From: Dichotomocladium elegans
Lineage: Eukaryota > Mucoromycota > Mucoromycetes > Mucorales > Lichtheimiaceae
Length of the DNA: 64,000 nt
Direction: 5' to 3'
Assembly (NCBI GenBank): GCA_025716815.1
Contig: JAIXMN010000032.1
Coordinates: forward strand, 248,001-312,000
In this document: one piece after another, positions 10,513 through 22,899 of the stretch
Position numbering within the stretch: position 1 is the stretch's first letter
How the letters are laid out: every line of letters starts with the position of its first letter
Position numbers and translations under genes: made by a program
The notes under the pieces: generated by a model
Seen by the model: the letters and a program-made list of their open reading frames with translations, nothing else
Told to the model about the DNA's origin: nothing
The model's database searches: none

Positions 10513-13347
10513 CTGCTGCTTCTGCCTCTGCTGCCGCTGCCGCTGCCGCTGCCGCCGCTGCTGCTGCTGTCGCCTCCTCCTCCTCCGATACAGCTGTTGC
10601 TGACTCAAGTCCATTATTTCCACCCGGATTAGCATGGACCGGAGAGGGTACAAGAGGCGGGCCTGTGTCGGCTGTGGGCCACAGCGATGTCTGATGCTGT
10701 TGCTCTTGATGTGGAGGCATGGGGAGGGATATTGAAGCTGATGTTTGTGGATGCTCTTCGAGAGCGGATGTGGTTGGCACGTTGGCATGCTGGCCACCGG
10801 GCGATAGTGCTACAGCGGCTGCTTCTTCAACCTGGTCACCCTTGATCTGGTGCTCAATACGGGATACGAGGGTCTTTACGTACTTGTGATGCTTCACCGG
10901 TGACCGACTCAGCGTGTGCGCGATGCGAAGCATCTGGCGTTTTGCATGAGCGAGAACGTCCTCCTTTGCCGACAAGAGCTGGTGGCTGTACACAAGACAG
11001 GCCATGACAAGCGTGTCGAGCGTGAAGTGACACCAGGGCTGTCTTAGCTGAGCCCAGCACTTTAGCAGGTCTGTGATGGCGTCTGCATTCTCCACACAGA
11101 GCCGGAGCGACAGAAACGAGATGGCCGATGTCGTTGCCTGGTGGTGGGTCTCGTCAGGGTGGGGCGGAAGAAAGACCGAGTACAGCTGACACATTTGAAA
11201 GTGGTACTCAAAGTTGAGCTTCAGACACGCCTGCTCGCGAAACGACGTGCTCGCCCAGCTTCTCGTCTTTCGTTGAGGCGGCAAGATCTTGAAATATTCG
11301 GGTAAGCTGGCGTACCATTCCTTTAGCTGCTTCTCGAGGTCAGACACTGTAGCCAGATACGGATCTGTTTTGCCAGAGACAGAGGTGTGGATCTTGCGGT
11401 AAATCTGGTTGATTTTGTGGCGGTACACAGTGAACTCGGTCCTGTACCGGCGCTCCAGATTAGTCTCGGTATCCAAAACTCTGGGTGGCCGGACTGTAAT
11501 GGCTTCGTCGAGCGGAAACATGAGCGGCTTCTCCGAGTGGGACGCACATAGAGTTTCAAGGAACTCGGCTGCGGCAAAGAGTCGCCGCTTCAGCTCTTTT
11601 TCGGCCTCGTCGTTGCCCTCATACGGCTCCCTATACAGGCCCATATCCACACTCATGCGCGTTGCCAGCCCGAGGAAAGTGTAGGCCTCAGACTCATCCC
11701 GATCATGTCCTGTTTTCCCAATGCTGTAAATGTACATGAGGAGGAGCGCATGGACAGTGTCAAGAGTGGGTCTCAAGAACTGATCCTTGAGCAGTGTTTT
11801 CGCAACTCTGAAATATGGCTCCCCAACCCTGTTAGGATCCTGCTCGCTCGGGAACGTTCCACGATGGTAGATAGCTGCATGGCGAGCAGACCATGCGAGC
11901 ATGGCGTTTAACAGAAGCGGTGATCCGGTTTGCGTCTTGCAGCGGCGGATAAAAGTATCCATGTCTGGCAAGGGTAGGCATAAGAAACATTCCTCGTAGA
12001 TATGGAGCAATTGGTCGAGAAGTTCAGCATCAATGGCAATTGTTGCATTCCGCTTGACATCCCAACGCGCTTGCTCCTTTTGTTGTTCATGTCTGTGCCG
12101 TTTCTGTGTCGCTTTCGATCGGACCGTCGGTGGCGACGATGAGTTTGACTCCCACGCACTATAGAGCGGAAAAATCACGTCTTTGGACTTGTACAGCGGA
12201 TTATGTTTGACTATGACTGCGTCTTCAGCAGATGCAACAGATGCAGAAGACGTTCTTCGTATCGTTTTCGGCCGCCTCGGAATCCTAGTAGACCTATCGT
12301 TTGTGTCGAGGATACTGTCTGTTGCAAGGGAGTGTGCGGTGTTTGTCACTGGAGCCTGTGTACCAACAAGACCAGATGCAGGGCTGGCCCCCGGAAAAGG
12401 GGGCCCACTGCTGTTGCCTTCGACATGATTTGTATCTTCCATGTTCGCACGTCGAGTGTTAGTTAACTGTAGTTGCGAAAGTCCATTCAAAAGAATGCCA
12501 TATAAATCGTTTAGGGAGATGATATTTGTGTCAATCCTCAAGCCGTTAGGCGTCAGCGAGAGCGTCCAGTTTGCCTTGCCGGTTGGCATAAGGTCGTGCG
12601 GAGTTGTTGTACTGAACGTTTGTGCTGTCGCTGGTGGTGTAATCGAGGATAAAGATGTTTGATCGCTTGGTGCCCATCTGCGCCTTTTACCTGAATGATG
12701 ATGGTACTGTTGTTGTTGTTCTTCCGCGGCCGTCGTAGCTGTTCCTGCTGATGCTGATTGCCGCATTTCGTCTGCAATATAGGACGTGTCATTTTGAACT
12801 TGCATAATGCCTCTTTCGATAGAGGCAACACGATTATGAAGGCGAGTAACTGCATCATTGAGCTGGACGAGGTTAAAGAGATCAATTTGGGTAGGTGCAC
12901 CAGCATAGGAGCATGTAGCTATAAATATCAATTATTTAATGAATCGATCATGAGGTCACTTCCTGTTTATTTTTAGGTGCACGCCCCACGCACACGCACA
13001 CACACCTTTTGCACCTCGACACCGACCGCATGCCGGGTGGACAAAGTCGCATTTTACTGTATTAGGATGGGCAGTGTTTTTTGAGATTGCTGTCGGGTTG
13101 AATGGTACAGATTGTTGTTCCCGTTACCCTTCTTGGCCCTAAGGAAAGCTATGATGTCAGTACTAGGATGGAAGGACTTCGAGGCCGTTTCCCAATTCCC
13201 CTTGTTAAGTTACCGGCACCGTTCACAGGCGAGTGTCATTCGCACTCGTTTAGAAGTTAAGTGAGGATCATCTGTTTCTGACAACGGTAGAGGTGGTGGT
13301 TGCTGTGATTTATTATCGCTTAATGTCGGTGTCAAGGTATTCTCCAT
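10265..13347 (-). CDS. Zn2Cys6 transcription factor with fungal-specific domain
   Basis: A fungal binuclear zinc cluster regulator of 949 residues, in four exons: 13347-13214, 13138-13128 (11 nt), 13056-13006, 12918-10265. The zinc cluster is split over all four exons; spliced, it reads ACERCRAKKVKCDF then HPACGRCRGAKATC, an exact Cys pattern for the class. A heptad-like region follows (LNDAVTRLHNRVASIERGIM), probably a dimerisation coiled coil. The middle holds the fungal_trans domain (LLDQLLHIYEECFLCLPLPD, SIGKTGHDRDESEAYTFLGL, MSVDMGLYREP). Near the C-terminus lie long alanine and glutamine runs (10450-10570). Start: the ATG at 13347 gives MENTLTPTLSD; no better one is seen. Its 3' end faces the RhoGEF 3' end, 183 bp away. 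The target genes are unknown. Confidence 0.88.
10445..10580 (-). repeat. GCN/CAG trinucleotide run coding Ala/Gln tract
   Basis: On the plus strand this is a near-pure run of gct/gcc triplets within the C-terminal part of the zinc cluster factor, coding alternating alanine blocks with glutamates, then glutamines. Such tracts vary in length by slippage. The plus-strand polyleucine open frame here is only its shadow. Confidence 0.85.
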
Positions 13348-13904
13348 GGGGTTTTCAGGAGCAGGATAGAAAGTAAGAAAGAAAAAGAAAAAGGACGGGA
13401 TAGGAAGCTCCGATATTTTATGTGCATGCACAAAGGGTAAACAAGACTGCAGAGTTTTCATTGCCATGTGTTCAGCCGTGGCCTGAGCTGTGTTGTGCAG
13501 GGCGTTGTCTCTTTTGTCTAGCCATCATCTCAGCTATCAGAGCCATCGAATCGAGGCCTAGGGTATAATAGTGGTGATTCTTTGCATTAAATATGCTGGT
13601 ATGCGCCTCGATTTCCCCTTCTTCATGGGATGGAATCGGGATAAAGCAATGCGCTGTCTCGGCAGGTGGCAGCGCAATGAATGTACGCGGTTCGTTTCGA
13701 AAATTACCGGCACCCTGAAGCTATCATAAACAAGACAATCCGTCGGTTTCGCGCACGTATAACTAAAGACACCTCAAAAGCTTACATACTTGCACGTAAA
13801 AGCATCGAAACAAGATATTATCCAGTTTCATGAGACGGAGCATCCTGCAGACCGACCTGCTGTTCAGCTTGGCTGCCTTGTTTTTTCGTTTGTTCCTTTC
13901 TCCC
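13348..13904. other. intergenic upstream of the zinc cluster gene
   Basis: No gene is supported. It holds the promoter of the minus-strand zinc cluster gene and the 3' side of the minus-strand hydrolase. Confidence 0.4.
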
Positions 13905-14832
13905 CTACCTATCATTCAATCCCTCAAAGTCCATCAACGTCGATACAAATTCAAGATGATCAAACACATCATCCACCCCTGCTTTGATCCAGTCCTTGGC
14001 AATATATGCCGCAGCACCCACTGCTGCAGCGCCTACCACGCCCGCAAGTAAGCCCCACCCTTTGGGTGCGGATGGGGTTGCTTTATTCGCTTGGGGCCAA
14101 GTAATCTGAGCGACGGCTGAGCGAGCGAGCGATGTTGCAGAGTCACTTGATGTATTGGGTGACATGAACTTATTGGCATGACGGGTGAGGGTATCTATAT
14201 GTGTCGCTGCCGTCGAAGAAAGAAAGCGGTGGTTGATGGAGTAAAAGGGTGTATCGTATGCAATCAGGCCGATGATGACCGCGTCCCCGAGAAAATCTGG
14301 GCTGCGTTGTTTGATTTCCAATATCACTTCTGCAGCTGCATACATATCCTCAGCGTCATTTTCTCGCCCTCCCTCTTTTCAGTCTGCTGCCCGTCCCTTT
14401 CTAACTTACAAACCAGGCCGCCCATCGAATGACCCAGAAACGCAATCAGAACCTTGCCACCCTGATCTTTAGAGCGCATGTCAGATTGTTGCGCCGCCAC
14501 TTGCTCGCGTACCCAATATTGAAGATTTCTCACAGCTATTTGAAAATCCCTGAAATTACAAGACCTCGATTAGCTAAGATTAAACCAGAGCAAATTGATC
14601 TACACTATACCCGGCCGTTTTATAGCGAGGATAGATGATTGTATGTACATCCTCAGTATGGCTGGCGATCGCCTTGAGCCGACTTGGAAAGTCCTGCACA
14701 TACAAACCATTATGTTGCTGGATTCTTGCGTTCGGTTTGCAAAATATGCAAAAGACTGACCTTAAACGTCGTGTCGGTTCCTCGAAAGCCGTGGACAAAT
14801 ACGAGCAAAAGACGGTCTTGTAAGGCTGTCAT
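13905..14832 (-). CDS. alpha/beta hydrolase, DUF676-like putative serine esterase
   Basis: Four exons (14832-14761, 14693-14611, 14549-14410, 14335-13905) join in frame to 241 residues. The start MTALQDRLLLVFVHGFRGTD gives the oxyanion-side HGF motif near residue 14; later come DFPSRLKAIASHTEDVHTII and the nucleophile elbow GHSMGGLVSAEV (Ser about residue 93), then LIAYDTPFYSI. This fits the lipase-like DUF676 serine esterase group. A Gly/Ala-rich hydrophobic stretch near the end (GWGLLAGVVGAAAVGAAAYI) may be a membrane anchor. The substrate is unknown. An obvious catalytic His is not seen in the short tail, so activity is unproved. All introns are GT-AG, 58-74 nt. Confidence 0.75.
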
Positions 14833-15189
14833 AGAGGAACACGAAGGGGAGGGGGGAAATGTAAGTGCGGGAAGCCAAGAAAAATAAAGCTCTTGGTTGG
14901 AAAATTGGGCGAGAGAGGGCGCCGCTGTACCTTGTCATACAGGCGCATGTCTTTGGTTCCACACCCTTAATTTCTCTTTCCTTTCTCTGTTAATTGTGTC
15001 CTAGCATGAAGAATACTTCCTCAGCGACATGTCGACGATCAGTCAGTCATTGTCCCGGGTGATCGATGGAATAGCGACAATTAGAAAATGCTACACAAAT
15101 CACATTGTTCCTAGTCTTTATCATCGATCCTGTGACATATTGTGCTCAACAAGATCATCACCAGGAAATCACCACAACGTACTTGAGAA
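14833..15189. other. no gene supported
   Basis: Short noncoding stretch between the hydrolase promoter and the degenerate Fanzor-like relic. The relic may reach into it, since traces of the family's C-terminal half would be expected here but are not legible. Confidence 0.35.
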
Positions 15190-15800
15190 GGCGTCAGAAG
15201 CCAACTACACGGATCGGCTCGTGATATCTTGCACTCAGGGCGGACCAATTACTCATCAAATAGTCAAGAAGCCTTCGTCGGCTCATTGCTTGTTGAGATA
15301 TGCCGACAGACTGAGCTTGAGGGATAGAGGTTGGGGTCGTGGTGGTGGTGGATGGACATATTCGCATAGAAATTCTCGAGAACGGGTGATGCTTGGTACT
15401 GAGCAAACAGGAAGCGGTTATATTCAGTAATGTCCAAGGCACGTGCTTGAACTGCAGCAGGTTAGTGTATCGGAACTTCTGATAGGCACCACACTCGGGC
15501 CTGGAGTTCTCGGAGACACAGAAGAGTAGGCTTCTCCTCCCAGGGTCAACGGCGACACATCTACCGGAAATTTCCTGATGCTCCTGCGGTGTCAGCGCGC
15601 TGACATACACTATTTTCTCACTTTCGAAAGGAGATCATCCTAGCAAAGCGGTAAGCGTGTGCTGTTATTCTATGGGTGACAGACACCATGTCCATTAACG
15701 GTTGACGATATCCGCGCCTAAAGTCTGTTTCTTTCATCTGAATTCTTTCGCTTGAGGGTATGCATAGCAACAAAGTCAGGGCTCTCTCTGCAAGATACAT
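15190..15800 (-). pseudogene. decayed Fanzor/TnpB-like (RuvC-type) gene relic
   Basis: Read on the minus strand in changing frames, this stretch follows a family common in Mucorales genomes and related, as I recall it, to Fanzor/TnpB nucleases: THRITAHAYRFARMISFRK, then LTPQEHQEISGRCVAVDPGR (the DPG of a RuvC-I motif), then FRYTN, then LSAYLNKQ-stop-ADE, then SNWSALSARYHEPIRVVGF followed by stop-RLLK. At least three frame changes and two in-frame TGA codons stand where the family has arginine (CGA to TGA). The C-terminal zinc-binding half is not recognisable. It is non-functional. Its assignment to Fanzor rests on remembered family motifs, not a search. Confidence 0.55.
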
Positions 15801-16114
15801 TCGTTATCAAAGACATTAATGAACATGGCCTTCCCCATCTTAGTAAAAAATTAGATTGCTCATTTCAGGGTGTAAAATGGGTATAAGCGAAAAGAATGCA
15901 ACGTTTGCTTTGCCATCACGCGTATAGATTTCTTTACGAACGCGACCTATTTTTTTGTGTATGTAGGCTGCGTATGGAAGGAGAATTGATATGAATGGCT
16001 GAGGGAATGCGGAGTGCGACTTCGATTTGGAGAATGTGTACAATGGTTTTTATTAGCTAGGGGGAGGCTGAAGAACTCCCTCTTCCTTCGTTCACTTTTC
16101 CATATCAAAAAACC

Positions 16115-16506
16115 ATGTCCCATCATCCATCCCTCACTATGGCTGCTCTATGCTCAGTCGGGTAAGTTTAAAGGCAGGACATGCCGTCGTAAATGGTTTA
16201 TATCCGCTCCTTACCGAGCGAGTTATGCTGTATAGCGGTATTGCGGGTTTTGTTCGCACGCGTTCCGTCCCGTCCCTGGTCGCCGGTGTTGCTATCGGTT
16301 CCCTCTACGGCGTGGCTGGCTATTTGATCAAGGAGAACAAAGATTATGGCCATGAGACTGCTGTAGCTGCCTCGGCATTGCTAGCATGCGGCATGCTTCC
16401 GCGTGCCATCAAGTCCGGATTCAAGAAGCCTGTTCCCGCCGCCATGGCAGTTCTCTCCATTACGGCTGGTACATACTACGTTAAAAAAGTGATTGAGTAC
16501 AGCTAA
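16115..16506 (+). CDS. TMEM14 family membrane protein
   Basis: TMEM14 proteins are small inner-membrane proteins with about three to four hydrophobic helices; vertebrate TMEM14C takes part in mitochondrial porphyrin transport. Two exons (16115-16161 and 16236-16506) give 105 residues, the usual length. The donor GG|gtaagt and acceptor tatag|C rebuild the Gly-Gly before IAGFVRTRSVPSLVAGVAIG. The motifs GSLYGVAGYLIKE and ASALLACGMLPRAIKSGFKK, then PVPAAMAVLSITAGTYYV, match the family pattern of Gly-rich helices with a basic loop. Function here is inferred from the family only. Confidence 0.9.
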
Positions 16507-16685
16507 AAAGAAGAAGGCTGGAAAGTTATTCTGTAAGGGGGGGGACATAGTCCAGAAAAATAAACTAAATCAAAAGGCGCCATATTGCGCACATTCCGTT
16601 CTTCGCATCCACCCCTTTTTCTTCTTTTTCTTTCTCTTTCTCTTTCTCTACCTCTTCCTCTTCCTCTCACTTCTCTCTGTATCAT

Positions 16686-19039
<2,354 letters not shown>

Positions 19040-20389
19040 AAAAATCTCATAAGCAGATAATAAATGTGGCGGCGTGCAAGTCTTGCTGCTAGATGGGAAT
19101 ATAAGCTCTAACTCATCGTTTTCATGTGTCAATGTGTTGAGGACTTTGATGTATAGGAAATTATCAGGATATCACTGGCGACTGGCTAATACGGAAGGAT
19201 TCGTATGCGTGAGAGGACACTGTGAAAAGACTGGATGAATGCTACAGGCAAATGTAGGCGTCGCATGGAAAAGCTGCTAAGCAGATACGAACTAAGTTGC
19301 AGCATGAGGATGATACGGTGTCAAATCTTCTACGGTTATGGAAATGAGTTTCTTAGCTCAAGTCATACTACTTTGCCAAAACGTCAGAGGGAATACAATC
19401 TTGAAGGTAATGAACAACAGAATGGACGATTACACATATATAGGAACGACAATTAGCTGCCTTGGTACGCCAGCCAACGATACTCCATTAAGGACTCAAT
19501 GGCAGCTATCGATAGTTACCCATTTTACTTGGAAACAGCCCGTTTGAATTAAGGTTGCCGTTATTATGGTACAAGCATCCATTTGCCTCGTTCTGCTCGG
19601 CTGATGAGCTCCTATGCTTCGCTTCGAACGTATATGCGGGGCTATGATGCCGTTTCGTGATTGTAGCTGTGGGAAAACGGTGAGTGAAGAAGACCTTTAT
19701 GCTGTATGATGCTGGCTGAAGTTGCTGGCGCGCTTGACACAGCAACTGGAAATTGTTAGCTCTGGAGAGAACCACGTACAACTGCTGTGCGCAAAGATAT
19801 CCTCTATGCCAAACGTATCCAAGGTCTATATTTGCGCCCAACATCCGAATTCCCCATGCCAAATGATGCAAGGATGCACATTTCGATGTAAGGAATGAAA
19901 TCCTCACGACCAGGCGGCCCTAGTCAACTCTCTTCACAGAAATGGGGAGTATCTAAGCAAATATTGTTACAAAGTCTGTGAAGCCGTTGTACAGGCGAGC
20001 TTGCCAAACCATGGCTAGGAAGGTCTATTTCTATGAACAGATTTAAAAATTCGACCGAAAAATTGGTTACAGTTGCCTCCAGATTGTCTGCTCCAATGAC
20101 TCTGCCATTTGGAATGAAGTCATGGCCAATCTCAAATCAAAATAACATAAGTCATAACTTTGTTTGCATACGTGTCAGTGTTCTTCGCCGCCAAGGTGTC
20201 ATAATTGTTAAATGCTCGGACGGCGCATTATGATTCCCAATATTCGGGTATATTGTAGTCTAAGAGCCATATCATTCTGGCTATCACTATTCCATTCGAC
20301 CGGAATTATTCTGCTCGTATTGAAAGACGGTCGTCGGTCTCTAATGCCAATAAGTGTCCCACAGTAGTAAAGCCTTCCGCTGCAGGTCT
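19040..20389. other. no gene recognised
   Basis: The longest open frame (19506-19907, minus) has no recognisable motif and odd composition. This looks like the edge of the transposon-relic region. Confidence 0.4.
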
Positions 20390-20640
20390 GGCCTGCATCG
20401 TGCTTATCTTCTTCAGCCCATTGTACAAATCATACAGTTCATGTATATTTCCCAGAAAAAGTTCCCGGTATCGCTAATAGCATGGGCGATGCCAATTTGC
20501 TGCAATATTGTGGGCAGGCAAACACCTCCCGTCGCCAGCGCCATTAGATAAAATGTAGCTTTTGACCTACACATTCTCGGTAAAGACGATGAAATGGTTT
20601 TTGAATAAAAGATATATACTGTACGGGCTTGCTTTAATTT
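20390..20640 (-). pseudogene. relic copy 1 of an unknown repeated gene
   Basis: On the minus strand it reads KATFYLMALATGGVCLP and then AISDTGNFFWE before frames decay. The same pattern (KVTFYLMKLAIEGVYLL ... AISDTKSFLGNL) occurs at 25884-26249 on the same strand. The two are clearly diverged copies of one gene family, which I believe is expanded in Mucorales, but I cannot name it. Further coding-like scraps on the minus strand lie up to about 21060. Confidence 0.5.
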
Positions 20641-21359
20641 TATGCAACCAGCATGCCTCAGGCCGGATACCAGAGGGACTCCGACGTGAAGCTGTCATCC
20701 GCAGAAAGATAGGTGGATAATAGATATTTGTTATACAAGCTGAGAACAGTAATCCTACTTCTTCCTCTTTAACTTACCCCGAAAGGTAGCTAGATATGTG
20801 CTGGCCTTCGTGGTAGACACCTAATAGCTCCAACACGTGCTCGACGAAACCTTTCTTGCACCAGTCCATCTGTGCGAAGTCCCCTGAGAATATGGAACAC
20901 GTTCAGCCCACCTGCCATACCCTGGTTCTACAATTGATGCGGAATTTGGTGCGTGCGAAGCAGCATCCTTTTATGGTGGACCAACGAGGACTTAAACTCC
21001 TCAAAACTCTGAAAGATACATTGTTCATCATCCTCAATCATCCATGAAGCCTGAAGGCGTCCGATTATAGATTTTAGAAGCCGTTTGATCCTCTGTACTA
21101 CATATATGAAATAAACAGATGTGCTTTTGGTTCCATTATGCCGAAGATTTCACTTACGAAAGCGCAGAAGAAACAAATATGCATGCATGCAGATATTATG
21201 GCATAGTCCAAAGAAAGCAAGCTTGTTTTCCTTTTACGATGAGCCAAAGAAGAATTCATCATTGGAAAAGAGCCAGGTAAATCCACGATTAGCGATATGT
21301 TAAGCTGCGTGATATGCTGTTCGGTATGACTGATACCGAGTGAACTGGCAAATGCACAA

Positions 21360-22650
21360 AAGATGTTAAGTTCACAAAGCTCGACGAGATCCTTGCAGTC
21401 TTTATCCACGACATGGCAGCAATGGCAACCCAATCAGCCGTCTATTGCTGGAACGGGAGGCAAGAATCCAGGTGAAGAGGATGCATCTGGAGCTAGCCGC
21501 TGGGTTCAAGTATTCTGTTGGTGGATGACAAGGTTTATGGCTCGGCACCAACTTAAATCACGCAATGATGCACGGAGAAGCCAGCACAATAGATATCAAC
21601 TGCAGTGATACCCAGCTGGCAATTTTCCAGGTCAAGACCAAGATCGCCGAGTATCTGCGAGAACAAGTATACAACCATGATGAGGCTGACTTATCCTGGA
21701 GAAATCCCCAAACTGATAATCTTGGACAAACCTATTGCTGGCACGATGATGAATAAGCAACGGTTTACAGTGGCTCTCTCTCCCGCATTCATTGGATGCG
21801 ACAATAAATCGAGCGGCCCAGAAGTCTAGGGAAAAACCAAGTACTATACGTTATACACCCAAGAAAAATGAGGCTTCTTCCTAGTTGCTAATGCTATGGT
21901 TTATCGGTTTCCAACTGTGGTTATTTCTACTACCACAACCAAAAGGCATGGGTGACCCCGCGCCCTCTTCCGCAAGGTTGTGACAAAGTTAGACATGAAC
22001 TTGGGCAGAAAACACAATGGTGAAAAAGTCCTTTTGTTGGTGGACAACGCATCGACTCGTGTCAAACTTGATGTTGAGTTCAAGCATCTTTGTCGCCGTC
22101 GAATACGTCCTCTCGTTTCCAGCCCCCGATGCTGGTATCATAATTGTGTTCAGGTCAAATACCAGTAAGTTTTATACGATTTAATTTGCTCTTTGTGAAC
22201 TATAAATGGCTCACGTTAAGGGAGCGTAGGCCTGAATTGATGATCCAGGCCCTTGGAAAGATCCGTCGCCACACATATGGAAATATATACAAGATTGGGT
22301 TGAGGCAAGTTCTTGACAATGTCATCACTGCACGGTTACGTGTCTCGAAAGACACTATTGCAAACTTCTGGCGCCACAAGGGACTTCTTGCTGGACCGCT
22401 TCCTGCGCAAGCAACAACGGATGAGCAAGTTGAAGATGAAAGAGAGCGCTTAATCCTTAGTGAGTTCCTGGGCGAGGATGTTGACGCTGCTTTGATTTCT
22501 ATCGCTATTGAGGACGAAAACAAGAACATCCATGAGATGTTCACATTAGACGAGCGTTTTGACATCTACATGGGAGAGGAAGAAAAGCACCAAGAGATTG
22601 ATGAAGGCACTGTACGCAAGAAAATAATTGCCAGAAGACTACAATCTTAG
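21360..22650 (+). pseudogene. pogo/Fot1-like DDE transposase relic
   Basis: Fragments in several frames follow a pogo-family transposase in order: HAMMHGEASTIDIN, then QVYNHDEADLSW (first catalytic Asp region, VYNxDE), then KQRFTVALSPAFIGCDNKS, then GEKVLLLVDNAST (second Asp, LLLxDN), then FPAPDAGIIIVF, then a C-terminal stretch ERRPELMIQALGKIRRHTYG and ANFWRHKGLLAG (22144-22650) typical of the post-DDE helices. Stops and frame changes are many, so the element is dead. No clear terminal repeats were found. Confidence 0.6.
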
Positions 22651-22899
22651 ATGAATCAGACATTTGCCTGTGATCTCAGCTACAGAAAATAAAGCGGCGA
22701 AATATAGCTAATTTCTATTGGCTCTCTATAAAGCGGTACCCCTTAGAAGGCCTGTCCGGTGTCCGGCCTACAGAATTATCCGGACAATGCCTGCATATGG
22801 AAATTAGCGGGTGTCTGGGCTCTTTCTCTTTATTGCTATTCGTTGAGTCGTTGATACTAAACATGTTGCAACGGTCAATGGCCAAATTATATGCCCAGC

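Noticed and set aside
10408..10632. Plus-strand polyleucine open frame
   Set aside because: Antisense shadow of the Ala/Gln repeat of the zinc cluster gene.
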